Assembly: GCA_938011245.1 (NCBI GenBank)
Contig: CALLUJ010000016.1
Span: forward strand, 1 to 59,714
Direction: 5' to 3'
Length of the DNA stretch: 59,714 nt
From: an uncultured Aquimarina sp.
GTDB lineage: Bacteria; Bacteroidota; Bacteroidia; Flavobacteriales; Flavobacteriaceae
This document shows, one piece after another, positions 44,936 through 54,948 of the stretch; within the stretch, counting starts at the first letter, position 1; each line of letters opens with the position of its first letter. Made by a program: the position numbers and the translations under genes. Below the pieces are notes generated by a model. It was not told the DNA's origin. It saw only the letters and a list, made by a program, of their open reading frames with translations, and ran no database searches.

Positions 44936-46225
44936 ATGTTATACCAACGTAGTAGTGAGCTATTTAAAGAAGCTCGAAAAGTAATTCCTGGCGGAGTTAA
45001 TTCTCCTGTACGCGCTTTTAAAGCTGTAGGAGGGGATCCTATTTTTGTAAAAAAAGCGGAAGGAGCTTATTTATATGACGAAGATGGAAATCAATTTATA
45101 GATTATATTAACTCTTGGGGCCCCATGATTTTGGGACATGCTTACCCTCCAGTTGTTAATGCTGTAATTGAGAAAGCAAAAAAAGGAACTAGTTTTGGAA
45201 TGCCTACCGAAATTGAAACTGAAATTGCAGCTCTAGCTGTTAATATGGTTCCTAATATAGATATGATACGTTTTGTAAATTCGGGTACAGAAGCTTGTAT
45301 GAGTGCCGTAAGATTAGCACGTGGATTTACAGGAAAAGACAAAATTATTAAATTTTCAGGTTGTTATCATGGACATAGCGACTCTTTTTTAATACAAGCT
45401 GGCAGTGGAGCAGTAACCTTTGGAAGTCCTAATAGCCCGGGGGTAACTAAAGGCACTGCTAAAGACACTTTACTAGCTAAGTATAACGATATTGAAAATG
45501 TTACCAATTTGGTGGAAGCCAATAAGGGGGAAATTGCATGTATTATAATAGAACCAGTAGCAGGAAACATGGGATGTATTCCTCCCAAAAATGATTTTTT
45601 ACAAAATATAAGAAACCTTTGTAATGCTAATGGTATCCTATTAATTTTTGATGAAGTAATGACGGGATTCCGTTTAGCACCAGGAGGAGCGCAGGAGTTA
45701 CTTGGAGTAGATGCCGACATTATTACCTTTGGAAAAGTAATAGGAGGTGGTTTACCGGTTGGGGCTTTTGGAGCACGTACCGAAATTATGAATTATTTAG
45801 CCCCTTTGGGGCCTGTTTATCAAGCAGGTACTTTAAGTGGAAATCCGTTAGCAATGGCAGCAGGGTTAGCAATGCTTACCGAATTAAATAATAATAAAGC
45901 CATTTTTGAAAGTATTGCTAAAAAAACAGCTTATTTGCATAAAGGGATTGAGGAAGTGCTAGAAAAGAATCAAATTACACATAGTATTAATAGATTAGGA
46001 TCTATGATTTCTGTACACTTTAGTTCTGAAAAAGTTATAGATTTTGAAACCGCAGCAACGGGAAATAACGATACATTTAAAAAGTTTTTTCATGGAATGT
46101 TAGAAAATAATATTTACATTGCTCCAAGCGCTTTTGAAACATGGTTTATAACCGATGCATTAAGTTATGAAGATTTGGATACGACTATTGCTGCAGTAGA
46201 TAAAATAGCTCCAAGTATTAAATAA
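44936..46225 (+). CDS. hemL: Glutamate-1-semialdehyde 2,1-aminomutase
   Basis: 429 residues, the usual length. The enzyme makes 5-aminolevulinate for heme by the C5 pathway. PLP-binding Lys is in [17 protein letters not shown]. Family motifs [27 protein letters not shown] and [11 protein letters not shown] are present. The ATG follows the stop codon of the glucosaminidase with no gap, so the genes are probably cotranscribed. Confidence 0.96.
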   Translation: MLYQRSSELFKEARKVIPGGVNSPVRAFKAVGGDPIFVKKAEGAYLYDEDGNQFIDYINSWGPMILGHAYPPVVNAVIEKAKKGTSFGMPTEIETEIAALAVNMVPNIDMIRFVNSGTEACMSAVRLARGFTGKDKIIKFSGCYHGHSDSFLIQAGSGAVTFGSPNSPGVTKGTAKDTLLAKYNDIENVTNLVEANKGEIACIIIEPVAGNMGCIPPKNDFLQNIRNLCNANGILLIFDEVMTGFRLAPGGAQELLGVDADIITFGKVIGGGLPVGAFGARTEIMNYLAPLGPVYQAGTLSGNPLAMAAGLAMLTELNNNKAIFESIAKKTAYLHKGIEEVLEKNQITHSINRLGSMISVHFSSEKVIDFETAATGNNDTFKKFFHGMLENNIYIAPSAFETWFITDALSYEDLDTTIAAVDKIAPSIK

Positions 46226-46252
46226 GTTACTGCAATATTTGTTTTATTAAAC

Positions 46253-46287
46253 ATCCCATTGAGGTTAATAGCCAATTTTGATGGGAT
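46253..46287. terminator. Weak hairpin between convergent hemL and comEC
   Basis: ATCCCAT (46253-46259) pairs with ATGGGAT (46281-46287), followed on the plus strand by ATTTATTTT. It lies in the 69-base gap between two convergent genes. Confidence 0.5.
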
Positions 46288-46294
46288 ATTTATT

Positions 46295-48313
46295 TTAAGG
46301 TACTATTTTTATATTTCCCATTTTGGAAATAGTATTATAAGGAATGTTTAGTTTATTACAAGTGACTTTCCATTGATTAGCTAGCTTTTTAAAATTATTT
46401 CCTGCAAAAAGTACTCTTTTAGGAGTATTTTTTCTTAAAAACCGTTCAGCATTAATTTTAGGAGAATTAGAAACAATAAGAATAGCATCCTTGTACTCTA
46501 TATTAGGAATAAAGTTTTGATTTAAGATTTGAATTTTTTTATTTCCATATCGATATACTTGTTTTAAAGTGTGGTAGGTTACATTCTGGTAATGTAATTC
46601 TTTTTGTAAGGGCTTAATTGTAGACTGCTTATCAAAATCTGTTATTGGTTTTAGCGAATGGACGTTTATACTATTAGAACTTAATTCAAGTATAATAGTA
46701 TTGTTGTAGGTATTTAAAACCCATAACTCTTGTTTGTGTGCACTTCGGTTTATTTCAATAAAACCAGAACACATTATCCCAAAAATCATTATAAAGATGT
46801 GCTGAATTGCTTTCTTTCTGTTATAAGCTATCCATAATAAGTATCCGAAAAATAGATACAAAATAAGCACTGTAAATAAAGAGATGTAAAGGTTGTTGAA
46901 TATAAATATTTCTTGAGACGCTACCCAATTTATAAAATAGATAAGCTTTAATATTACATAATTATAACATACTACAATAACTTTTGGTAAGAAGTGAAAA
47001 TAACTTCCTAAAACAATTCCTACAGCAAAAATCATTACTATAGGGATAAGGCACATTACAGGAATATTAGCTAATAAAAACAGTCCTGGTATTTGGTGAA
47101 AATAATAAATACTTAAAGGGAGTAGGCCTATTTGAGCACATAAACTAACCCCCATAACACTCCACAACAATAAGCTAATACGATTTTTAGGTTTCCATAG
47201 ATTGTACCAAGCAGGAAGTCCAATAATTATAGACCCTACAGCAATAATGCTTAATTGAAAGCCTATTGAAAAAATAATAAGAGGATTAATAAACACTAAA
47301 ATGAATATTGATAAAAACAATACATTTAATGGGTGTTGGTGTCTTAATAATAACCGACTAAATTCGTAACAAGAAAACATTGTAGCGGCTCTTAATGCGG
47401 AATCACTTGCACCAGTAAAACCTACAAATAACCATAGTAAAAGCAATACTAATATCGATTTTATAATTCTAAATTTATAGTTAAAGAATACTATTCCTAA
47501 AATTCCTCCAAAAATTAGATATACAATGCCTACATGTAATCCAGAAATAGCTAAAATGTGAATAACACCTGCTTTTGAAAAAGCATCTTTTATTTTGGAA
47601 TCTAATTCTGTTTTATCTCCCAAAACTAAAGCTTTAGTAAATTGAAGGACTTTTGTGTCTAACCCTAATTGATTAAGAGAACTAGTTATCTGTAGGCGTA
47701 GTTCTTCTAACATGTAAATTAGTTTGTTCCTTTGAGAAAGAATAGGAATTAATTGGCTAAAATTAACATTGGCATAATGAGAAATCCCTTGACTTTTTAG
47801 ATAAGTATTATAATTAAATCCATAAAGAAAATTACTAGTTTGTAGTTGTTTAAGTGCAATATGCCCAGCATAAGCTTCTCCAACAGAAAGTGTTACTTTT
47901 GGTTGTTTTTTCACTTTTAATAAAAATTTTCCTGTAACTGTTGCACCATCTACGTATTTTAAAGAAGCATTATAATTTCTGTACTTTTTAGAATCTTTAA
48001 ACTTTTTAGTAATGTAGAATACTAACTTTCTAGGCTTCGATAAACTTTGCCGATGCGTTATATGATGTGGTGTATTTTGAGGTAATATTAATTGATATCT
48101 ATATGCCCCTACAGTAAAGAAAGCTATACAAGAAGTGCTTATAAAAACAATAGAACTCTTGGTTTTTATTAAGTATAAAAATAGTAGAAACAGTATAGTA
48201 GTTCCTAAAAACCAGTATATCCTAATACTTATAAAGCTGCTTAGGACTATTCCTAGGATTATCGAAATACAGATACTCCAAAAAGGGATATTCCATAATT
48301 TTGAATCTTTCAA
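46295..48313 (-). CDS. comEC: ComEC/Rec2-family DNA uptake channel protein
   Basis: 672 residues. Membrane helices near the N-terminus precede an OB-like periplasmic region. The competence domain follows, with FSKAGVIHILAISGLHVGIVYLIF and many further helices at about 230-500. The C-terminal 130 residues are soluble and lack the metallo-beta-lactamase His motif of longer ComEC proteins. That agrees with the shorter Bacteroidetes form. It should carry single-stranded DNA across the inner membrane in natural transformation; other competence genes are not in the window. Confidence 0.87.
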   Translation of the reverse strand: MKDSKLWNIPFWSICISIILGIVLSSFISIRIYWFLGTTILFLLFLYLIKTKSSIVFISTSCIAFFTVGAYRYQLILPQNTPHHITHRQSLSKPRKLVFYITKKFKDSKKYRNYNASLKYVDGATVTGKFLLKVKKQPKVTLSVGEAYAGHIALKQLQTSNFLYGFNYNTYLKSQGISHYANVNFSQLIPILSQRNKLIYMLEELRLQITSSLNQLGLDTKVLQFTKALVLGDKTELDSKIKDAFSKAGVIHILAISGLHVGIVYLIFGGILGIVFFNYKFRIIKSILVLLLLWLFVGFTGASDSALRAATMFSCYEFSRLLLRHQHPLNVLFLSIFILVFINPLIIFSIGFQLSIIAVGSIIIGLPAWYNLWKPKNRISLLLWSVMGVSLCAQIGLLPLSIYYFHQIPGLFLLANIPVMCLIPIVMIFAVGIVLGSYFHFLPKVIVVCYNYVILKLIYFINWVASQEIFIFNNLYISLFTVLILYLFFGYLLWIAYNRKKAIQHIFIMIFGIMCSGFIEINRSAHKQELWVLNTYNNTIILELSSNSINVHSLKPITDFDKQSTIKPLQKELHYQNVTYHTLKQVYRYGNKKIQILNQNFIPNIEYKDAILIVSNSPKINAERFLRKNTPKRVLFAGNNFKKLANQWKVTCNKLNIPYNTISKMGNIKIVP

Positions 48314-48482
48314 TTAACTGTTATTGTGTGTTGTAAAACATGCAAATTAAATGTTTTTTAATGTAAATTCATTCTTTTAAACGATAATTGTATGTTCTAA
48401 TATTTATATATGGTATTCTCAAATGACGAAAAGAGGATGAATTTTAAGTGTAATGATTAACTTAGTACTATAAATATATATT

Positions 48483-49019
48483 ATGGCTATACAAGCACCT
48501 TTTAATTTATTACAATGGATAGAAGAAAATCGGGAACTATTAAAGCCACCTGTAGGAAATAAAAACTTGTATAAAGATGCAGGAGACTATATTGTAATGA
48601 TTGTTGCAGGACCTAACGCTAGGAAGGATTATCACTACAACGAAACGGAAGAATTATTTTATCAAATAGAAGGTACAATAGAAGTACATATTCAAGAAGA
48701 GGAAAGGAAGAGGACAATGAAACTTGGTCCTGGGGATATGTATTTACATCCAGCAAAAGTTCCTCATTCTCCCGTAAGGCATAAAGGATCGATTGGACTG
48801 GTTATTGAAAGAAAACGCAATAACTTAGCTGCAGATGATGGCTTATTATGGTTTTGCGATAATTGTAACAATAAACTCTATGATGTTTATTTTAAATTGA
48901 ATGATATAGAAAAAGATTTTTTAAAACACTTTAATGATTTCTATGGGAATGAAACACTAAGAACTTGTAAAAAATGTGGAGAAATCATGGAGGCAGACGA
49001 ACGGTTTACCTCTAAATAA
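48483..49019 (+). CDS. nbaC: 3-hydroxyanthranilate 3,4-dioxygenase
   Basis: 178 residues. Opens the ring of 3-hydroxyanthranilate in the kynurenine pathway toward quinolinate and NAD. The iron ligands are His51, Glu57 and His95. Substrate-binding Arg47, Arg99 and Glu110 are present, and the second rubredoxin-like iron site has Cys125, Cys128, Cys162 and Cys165. This is the same numbering as the well-studied Cupriavidus enzyme. Other kynurenine genes are not nearby. The next lipoprotein gene starts 17 bases after the stop codon. Confidence 0.95.
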   Translation: MAIQAPFNLLQWIEENRELLKPPVGNKNLYKDAGDYIVMIVAGPNARKDYHYNETEELFYQIEGTIEVHIQEEERKRTMKLGPGDMYLHPAKVPHSPVRHKGSIGLVIERKRNNLAADDGLLWFCDNCNNKLYDVYFKLNDIEKDFLKHFNDFYGNETLRTCKKCGEIMEADERFTSK

Positions 49020-49035
49020 ATTAACACTAAAGATT

Positions 49036-49467
49036 ATGCAATTTAAATATATTATAACTTTTCTTCTTCTTTTAACTTTGTTTACTTCTTGTAAAAAGAA
49101 AGTTATTCCAACAACAGATTTAGTTAAAAAGCCATTAGAATTACAACGTATTTTTGGTGGCGGATTTGAACCCATGTGGAGTATTGTTTTGAATAAGGTT
49201 GAGGGTAATAAATTTCAACTAAGCTATACGAATCCATCCATAAAAGATGCTGTGGAGGAAGAGATAATTATGTCAACTAATTTTTCAATAGAAAAAAACG
49301 ATGAAACGGTTTTTAAAGGAAAAAATGCAAAGGGAGAAACGATTAAAGTAACCTACAGAATAACACCCTGCCTTAATATGGCAGGAGAAGACTCTGGGGG
49401 CGTACTTACTTATAAAATTGGAAAGATTACGTTAGAAGGCTGCGGAACATATTCTCTAAAAAAATAG
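49036..49467 (+). CDS. Small lipoprotein of unknown function
   Basis: 143 residues from the ATG at 49036. The earlier in-frame ATG at 48976 lies inside nbaC and would put a non-signal stretch first. Here the lipobox LFTSC gives lipidated Cys19, followed by a beta-rich domain (RIFGGGFEPMWSIVLNKVEGNKFQLSY, and TPCLNMAGEDSGGVLTYKIGKITLEGCGTY with two Cys that could pair). It is close to, and may be coexpressed with, nbaC. Confidence 0.7.
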   Translation: MQFKYIITFLLLLTLFTSCKKKVIPTTDLVKKPLELQRIFGGGFEPMWSIVLNKVEGNKFQLSYTNPSIKDAVEEEIIMSTNFSIEKNDETVFKGKNAKGETIKVTYRITPCLNMAGEDSGGVLTYKIGKITLEGCGTYSLKK

Positions 49468-49609
49468 AGATTTCAGACTTAAAGATAAGGAATTCAGTAT
49501 TTTTTAAATTCTTTGCGGCGTTTCTAAATTCCTTAACGAAAAGCTTTGAGTTTGGTGCTAAAATTGATAAGTTTAAGCTCCGTAAATTTTAATTATTTAA
49601 AAGTATCTA

Positions 49610-51637
49610 ATGAGCTTTAAAAGAATATTAACTTTTACTATTATTTTATCTGCACAAGTGGTTTTAGGACAGAACCATGGAGTTGTAAATACAACTAATA
49701 GTACGAATGTTTCGTTACGCAGTGTCGATATAGGCGATTGTAAATGGACCGAAGGGTTTTGGGCAGATAAATTTAAGATTGCAGAAGAGGTAATGATCCC
49801 TCATATGGGAACTATTTTAAAAGGAGATGTAGGTCATGCATTAAACAATTTTAAAATTGCGGCAGGTCTTAAAGAAGGCAAACATAAAGGAATGCATTGG
49901 CACGATGGCGATTTTTATAAATGGATGGAATCGGTAATGTATATTTATGCTGTTAATAAAAACCCTAAAATAGATAAAGAGTTAGACGAATTAATATCAA
50001 TTATAGGGAAAGCCCAAGAACCTAATGGATACCTATCAACTCAAATTACTTTAAATAAAGACCGGAAGCCTTTTGAATCTAGGCGTTTTCATGAGCTTTA
50101 TAATAGTGGACATTTAATAACCAGTGCTTGTATTCACAATAGAATAACAGGAAAAACTAACTTTTTAGATATTGCTATAAAAAATGCAAACTATCTGTAC
50201 AATTTGTTTTCTCCTCAGCCAAAAGAATTAGCTCGTTTTGGGTTTAATCAAACTCAAATTATGGGACTGGTTGAATTATATAGGACTACAAAAGATAAAA
50301 AATATTTAGAATTAGCAGAGCTGTTTATTAATATGCGAGGAAAATCTAATATGCGAGAGTATAATCCGAACATTCCTGCAACGCATCTTGGGGACATGGT
50401 ACAAGAACGCGTACCTTTAAGAGAGGAAACAGAAGCAGTAGGGCATGCTGTTTTAGCGTTGTATTTTTATGCTGGAGCAGCCGATGTTGCAGCAGAAACT
50501 GGAGAGCAAGAATTAGTAGATGCCCTAGATCGCTTATGGGATAATGTTACTGAAAAAAAGATGTATGTAACAGGAGCCGTTGGACAAACCCATCATGGCG
50601 CTTCTTCTCGTAAAGATATGATTCACGAAGGTTTTATTAATGAATATATGATGCCTAATTCTACGGCATATAACGAAACCTGCGCTAATATTTGTAATGC
50701 AATGTTTAGCTATCGAATGTTAGGTTTAAAAGGAGAATCAAAATATGCAGATATTATGGAATTAGTATTGTATAATAGTGCTCTCTCTGGAATAAGTATT
50801 GAAGGGAAAGATTATTTTTATGCCAACCCACTACGTGTAAATATAAATGGACGTGTAACAGAAAATAATGGTACAGAAACAGAAGAACGCCTGCCATACA
50901 TTCCTTGTTTTTGTTGTCCTCCAAATTTAGTGCGAACCATTGCAAAGTCTCCTAATTGGGCTTATAGTTTGTCCAAGAATGGTGTAACTGTAAATTTATA
51001 TGGTGGCAATGAATTAAAAACACATTTAACAGATGGGTCCGAATTGCAACTTACACAACAGACAAATTATCCTTGGGAAGGAAAAGTAAATATTACTGTA
51101 AAGAAAGCTAAAAAAGAAGTTTTTGATATAGCATTAAGAATTCCTAATTGGGCGGAAAATTCTAGTTTAAAGATTAATGGAAAAAAAGTTAATACTACCA
51201 TACTAACAGGAAATTATGTAAACTTAAATAGAAAATGGAAAAAAGGAGATGTTATTACCCTAGATATGCCAATGAATATTAATTTTGTACAAGGCCATGA
51301 TCGTATTGAAGAAGTTCGTAATCAAGTAGCTATAAAAAGAGGACCAGTTGTATATTGTTTAGAGTCTAAGGATTTACCAAAAGAAACTAAAATTTTACAA
51401 GCCTATTTGCCATCAACATCAAATTTAAAAGAAGAATATAAAGCTAACTTTTTAGGAGGGATAACTACAATTTCTTCAGATATTTTAATACGAAAGGATA
51501 GTTCAAATAAAATGTATCGCTCTGTAATAAAACCAGAGTGGGAAAAAACTAAAACTCAATTTGTGCCGTATTTTGTTTGGAACAATAGAGGAAAAAGTGA
51601 AATGAGTGTATGGCTCCCTATTTTGTGGAATGAATAA
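49610..51637 (+). CDS. GH127-family beta-L-arabinofuranosidase-like glycoside hydrolase
   Basis: 675 residues with a signal peptide at 1-20. GH127 enzymes are zinc-dependent and use a Cys nucleophile. The site is visible: Glu356 and Cys358 in NETCANI, and Cys435-Cys436 in CFCCPPN. The spacing between them, 79 residues from Glu356 to Cys435, equals that of Glu338 to Cys417 in the characterised HypBA1, so Cys435 is the expected nucleophile. N-terminal HWHDGDFYKWMESVMY and HHGASSRKD are also conserved. The substrate is probably a plant or algal side-chain sugar. It is followed 53 bases later by a sulfatase. Confidence 0.9.
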   Translation: MSFKRILTFTIILSAQVVLGQNHGVVNTTNSTNVSLRSVDIGDCKWTEGFWADKFKIAEEVMIPHMGTILKGDVGHALNNFKIAAGLKEGKHKGMHWHDGDFYKWMESVMYIYAVNKNPKIDKELDELISIIGKAQEPNGYLSTQITLNKDRKPFESRRFHELYNSGHLITSACIHNRITGKTNFLDIAIKNANYLYNLFSPQPKELARFGFNQTQIMGLVELYRTTKDKKYLELAELFINMRGKSNMREYNPNIPATHLGDMVQERVPLREETEAVGHAVLALYFYAGAADVAAETGEQELVDALDRLWDNVTEKKMYVTGAVGQTHHGASSRKDMIHEGFINEYMMPNSTAYNETCANICNAMFSYRMLGLKGESKYADIMELVLYNSALSGISIEGKDYFYANPLRVNINGRVTENNGTETEERLPYIPCFCCPPNLVRTIAKSPNWAYSLSKNGVTVNLYGGNELKTHLTDGSELQLTQQTNYPWEGKVNITVKKAKKEVFDIALRIPNWAENSSLKINGKKVNTTILTGNYVNLNRKWKKGDVITLDMPMNINFVQGHDRIEEVRNQVAIKRGPVVYCLESKDLPKETKILQAYLPSTSNLKEEYKANFLGGITTISSDILIRKDSSNKMYRSVIKPEWEKTKTQFVPYFVWNNRGKSEMSVWLPILWNE

Positions 51638-51690
51638 AGAAATAAGGATACTTCTCTCTAAATTAGATAAATTATAACGTGATCTTAATA

Positions 51691-53289
51691 ATGAAACAAT
51701 TAAACAAGCTATTTTTTTTAAGCTTAATCTCTATAGGAAGTTTTGCACAAAAAAAACCGAATATTCTTTTTATTGCAGTAGACGACCTTAAAACAGAATT
51801 AGGGACTTATGGATCGGATGTGGTAATCTCTCCGAATATTGATGCCTTAGCTAAGGACGGTGTGCAATTTAATCGAGCGTATTGCCAGCAAGCTATTTGT
51901 GGCCCTTCTAGAGCTAGTGTTATGACAGGGGCAAGACCAGAATCTATTAATGTAATCGACTTGTTTCAGGATTTTAGAGAAAACCGTCCAAGTATTGTTA
52001 CGATACCCCAACATTTTAAAGAAAATGGATACGAAACTACATATGTAGGAAAAGTGTTTCACCCTGGATATTCCGACGAAGAAATGTCGTGGACACGAAA
52101 AGCAACATATCCTAAAAGAGACCCTAATGTACCCAAACTGAAAGGGCATTATGCTTCTAAAGAAAATCAGGAAATCTATGAAAAAAATAAAAAAGATTTA
52201 GAAACACGTTACGGAAAAGAAGTAATCCGAAAAAATTGGTTAGCACACGGGCCAGGAGTAGAAGCTATTGATGTTCCAGATGAAACCTATAGCGATGGAT
52301 ATAATACTTTAGCAGCAATAGAAACGTTTAAAGAGCTTAAAAATAGTAATAAACCTTGGTTTTTAGGATTAGGTTTTCTCAAACCTCATTTAGATTGGGT
52401 TGCTCCAAAAAAATATTGGGATTTGTATGATAGAGATAAAATAAAAATCGCATCTCAAGTAAATCCCCCTAAAAATGGATCTTCTATGGCTTTATCAGAG
52501 TCTATGGAAGTTAGAGTGGGAGCTAATGTTCCAAAAACAGAATCTTTTTCTCCAGAGTTGCAACGAGAATTACGCCATGGATATTATGCCTGTACTAGTT
52601 ATATAGATGCGCAATTAGGAAAAATGATTAAAGCTTTAAAAGAAGCAGGAGAATACGAAAACACAATAATTGTACTATGGTCAGACCATGGATTTAATTT
52701 AGGAGAAATGGGATATTGGGGAAAAGCCACTAACTATGAAGTGGCTACCAGAGTACCATTTATAATTAAAGCCCCAGGTAAGGCAACTAAAGTGAAAACA
52801 GATGCATTAGTGGAACTTATAGATATTTTTCCAACACTTAATGAATTAGCTGGGTTATCTAACCCAACTAATATTGAAGGAAAAAGTTTAGTGCCCCTAT
52901 TAGAAAAGCCAAATGCTAAATGCGAATGGGATGAAGTTGCCTATAGTGTATTTCCATCGCCTGCGTTACGAGAGTGGGCAGCTAGACCTTGGACACTTCC
53001 ATTTAGAACGGCCTTTTTTGCGCCATTAATTAAAAAAATAGAAGCACGAATTAGTAAACAAATGGGCGATAAATGGAATAGAAAAACCTTTGAGAAATTT
53101 GTAATGGGTTACGCTGTGCGTACCAACCGTTACCGAATGGTAGTGTGGAAAGACAGAAGGAAACCTAAAGAAGAACCTCTTTTTGTTGAATTGTACGACC
53201 ATAAAAAAGATTCCAATGAATCTATTAATATTGCCGATGAAAACCCAAAGGTGGTAAAAGAACTATTAGCCACATTAGCTGCAAAATAG
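51691..53289 (+). CDS. Sulfatase with formylglycine motif, iduronate-2-sulfatase-like
   Basis: 532 residues from the ATG at 51691. It is preferred to the GTG at 51679 because it starts directly with the signal peptide (MKQLNKLFFLSLISIGSFAQ). The sulfatase signature CGPSRASVMTG has Cys70 to be modified to formylglycine. Metal ligands DD at 31-32 and the later WSDHGFNLGEMG are in place. The family is type I, and ETTYVGKVFHPG fits the iduronate-2-sulfatase-like group. With the upstream GH127 it suggests removal of sulfate from a sulfated polysaccharide. Confidence 0.9.
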   Translation: MKQLNKLFFLSLISIGSFAQKKPNILFIAVDDLKTELGTYGSDVVISPNIDALAKDGVQFNRAYCQQAICGPSRASVMTGARPESINVIDLFQDFRENRPSIVTIPQHFKENGYETTYVGKVFHPGYSDEEMSWTRKATYPKRDPNVPKLKGHYASKENQEIYEKNKKDLETRYGKEVIRKNWLAHGPGVEAIDVPDETYSDGYNTLAAIETFKELKNSNKPWFLGLGFLKPHLDWVAPKKYWDLYDRDKIKIASQVNPPKNGSSMALSESMEVRVGANVPKTESFSPELQRELRHGYYACTSYIDAQLGKMIKALKEAGEYENTIIVLWSDHGFNLGEMGYWGKATNYEVATRVPFIIKAPGKATKVKTDALVELIDIFPTLNELAGLSNPTNIEGKSLVPLLEKPNAKCEWDEVAYSVFPSPALREWAARPWTLPFRTAFFAPLIKKIEARISKQMGDKWNRKTFEKFVMGYAVRTNRYRMVVWKDRRKPKEEPLFVELYDHKKDSNESINIADENPKVVKELLATLAAK

Positions 53290-53389
53290 AAACTATATAT
53301 GCCTTATGCTAAGCGGTTAATTTTTAGAATATGAAAGTTAATCGCTTTTGTTTTTGATAGGAGAACTCTCACTAAAAAGTTAAAAAACC

Positions 53390-53397
53390 TATCTTTG
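53390..53397 (+). promoter_or_regulatory. Candidate -7 box for yicC
   Basis: TATCTTTG matches TAnnTTTG exactly, 20 bases before the start codon. The -33 TTG is not present at the expected distance. Confidence 0.4.
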
Positions 53398-53416
53398 TTA
53401 TAAGAAACAATAGCTA

Positions 53417-54277
53417 ATGATACATTCTATGACGGGCTTTGGAAAAGCCGTTTTACAACTAGACAATAAAAAAATTAATATTGAAATTAAGTCGCTTAAT
53501 AGTAAAAACTTAGACCTTAATGTTCGTATGTCACAGCAGTATCGAGAAAAAGAGCTTTTGCTACGAACGCAAATTTCTAAGGCACTTACACGAGGAAAAG
53601 TTGATTTTGGCTTGTACGTAGAAAACACCATGGAACAGGCTAAATCAGAAATTAATACTCCTATTGTTAAAGCGTATTTAAATCAGTTAGCAAATATATC
53701 TCCTACAAAGTCTTCTTCAGAATTGTTAAATATTGCAATGCGTTTACCCGATGTATTAAAAACGGAACGTGAGGAAGTTGATGAAAACGAATTTAAACAA
53801 ATTCAGGAGGTACTAACACAAGCCTTAGAGCACCTTAACGAATATAGGCTAAACGAAGGGAAGGTTTTGGAAGAAGATTTTAGGCTGCGTATTGCTTCCA
53901 TAACTTCAATATTAGAAAAAGTAATAAAAATAGATCCAGAGCGCATTGCTGGGGTAAGAGAGCGTTTACAAAAAGGTATTGCCGATTTAAAAGAAAAAGT
54001 CGATGATAACCGATTTGAACAGGAACTAGTTTATTACATAGAAAAGTTTGACATAACAGAAGAAAAGGTAAGACTTAAAAATCATTTAGATTATTTTGTA
54101 GAGAATTTAAATTCTAACCAGTCCAATGGTAAAAAATTAGGTTTTATAGCCCAAGAAATTGGAAGAGAAATAAATACTATTGGTAGTAAATCTAACTTTG
54201 CACCAATGCAGCAGTTAGTTGTTCAGATGAAGGATGAATTGGAAAAAATTAAAGAGCAACTTCTAAACGTGTTGTAA
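53417..54277 (+). CDS. yicC: YicC/YloC family endoribonuclease
   Basis: 286 residues, the family length. It starts with IHSMTGFGKAVLQLDNKKINIEIKSLNSKNLD, and the C-terminal domain has KKLGFIAQEIGREINTIGSKSN with conserved Glu/Asp residues. YicC members cut RNA as hexamers. The stop codon overlaps the ATG of gmk by one base, so the two genes are coupled. Confidence 0.93.
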   Translation: MIHSMTGFGKAVLQLDNKKINIEIKSLNSKNLDLNVRMSQQYREKELLLRTQISKALTRGKVDFGLYVENTMEQAKSEINTPIVKAYLNQLANISPTKSSSELLNIAMRLPDVLKTEREEVDENEFKQIQEVLTQALEHLNEYRLNEGKVLEEDFRLRIASITSILEKVIKIDPERIAGVRERLQKGIADLKEKVDDNRFEQELVYYIEKFDITEEKVRLKNHLDYFVENLNSNQSNGKKLGFIAQEIGREINTIGSKSNFAPMQQLVVQMKDELEKIKEQLLNVL

Positions 54278-54849
54278 TGGATAACAGAAAATTAATCGTT
54301 TTTTCAGCACCATCGGGAAGTGGTAAAACTACTATTGTAAAACACTTACTTGAGCACACTAATTTACCATTAGAATTTTCAATATCAGCTACTTCAAGAG
54401 CACCAAGAGGAGAGGAGATAGAAAATAAAGATTATTATTTTTTAAATACAGAAGTTTTTAAAAGTAAAATTGAAAACGATGAATTTTTAGAATATGAAGA
54501 AGTTTATATAAATAATTTTTATGGAACGCTTAAAAGTGAAGTAGAGCGTATTTGGAATAAAGGAAAGGCAGTAATTTTTGATATAGATGTAGTGGGTGGT
54601 TTAAATATTGAAAAACAATTTCCAGAAGAAACACTATCTATTTTTGTACAACCGCCAAATAAAAAGGAATTAGAAAAACGGCTAAGAGGTAGAGGAACAG
54701 AAACAGAAGAAAAAATTCAGATGCGTTTAGCAAAATCAACTAAAGAATTAACATACGCTTCGGAATTTGATGCTATAATTACTAATGATAATTTAGAAAT
54801 AGCAAAGCAAGAAGCATTTCAGTTAATTTCTAAATTTCTGAAAAAGTAA
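54277..54849 (+). CDS. gmk: Guanylate kinase
   Basis: 190 residues. P-loop FSAPSGSGKTT. GMP-binding TSRAPRGEEIENKDYYFL and DIDVVGGLNIEKQFP are intact. It converts GMP to GDP. It is part of the yicC-gmk-nadD run common in Bacteroidetes. Confidence 0.96.
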   Translation: MDNRKLIVFSAPSGSGKTTIVKHLLEHTNLPLEFSISATSRAPRGEEIENKDYYFLNTEVFKSKIENDEFLEYEEVYINNFYGTLKSEVERIWNKGKAVIFDIDVVGGLNIEKQFPEETLSIFVQPPNKKELEKRLRGRGTETEEKIQMRLAKSTKELTYASEFDAIITNDNLEIAKQEAFQLISKFLKK

Positions 54850-54948
54850 TAATAGGTTTTTAAATAGGTTACTCCTATACCTAATAAAGAAAAGAAGTTA
54901 GCTGAAATTAAAAATTGTTTTAGTAGAAAATACCACATTATTTAAATA

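Noticed and set aside
48976..49467. Longer form of the lipoprotein starting inside nbaC
   Set aside because: The 20 extra residues hide the lipoprotein signal; the ATG at 49036 gives a standard one.
49487..49534. Inverted repeat AAGGAATT/AATTCCTT as terminator after the small lipoprotein gene
   Set aside because: Only eight pairs with a 32-base loop and no T-run after it; too weak to call.
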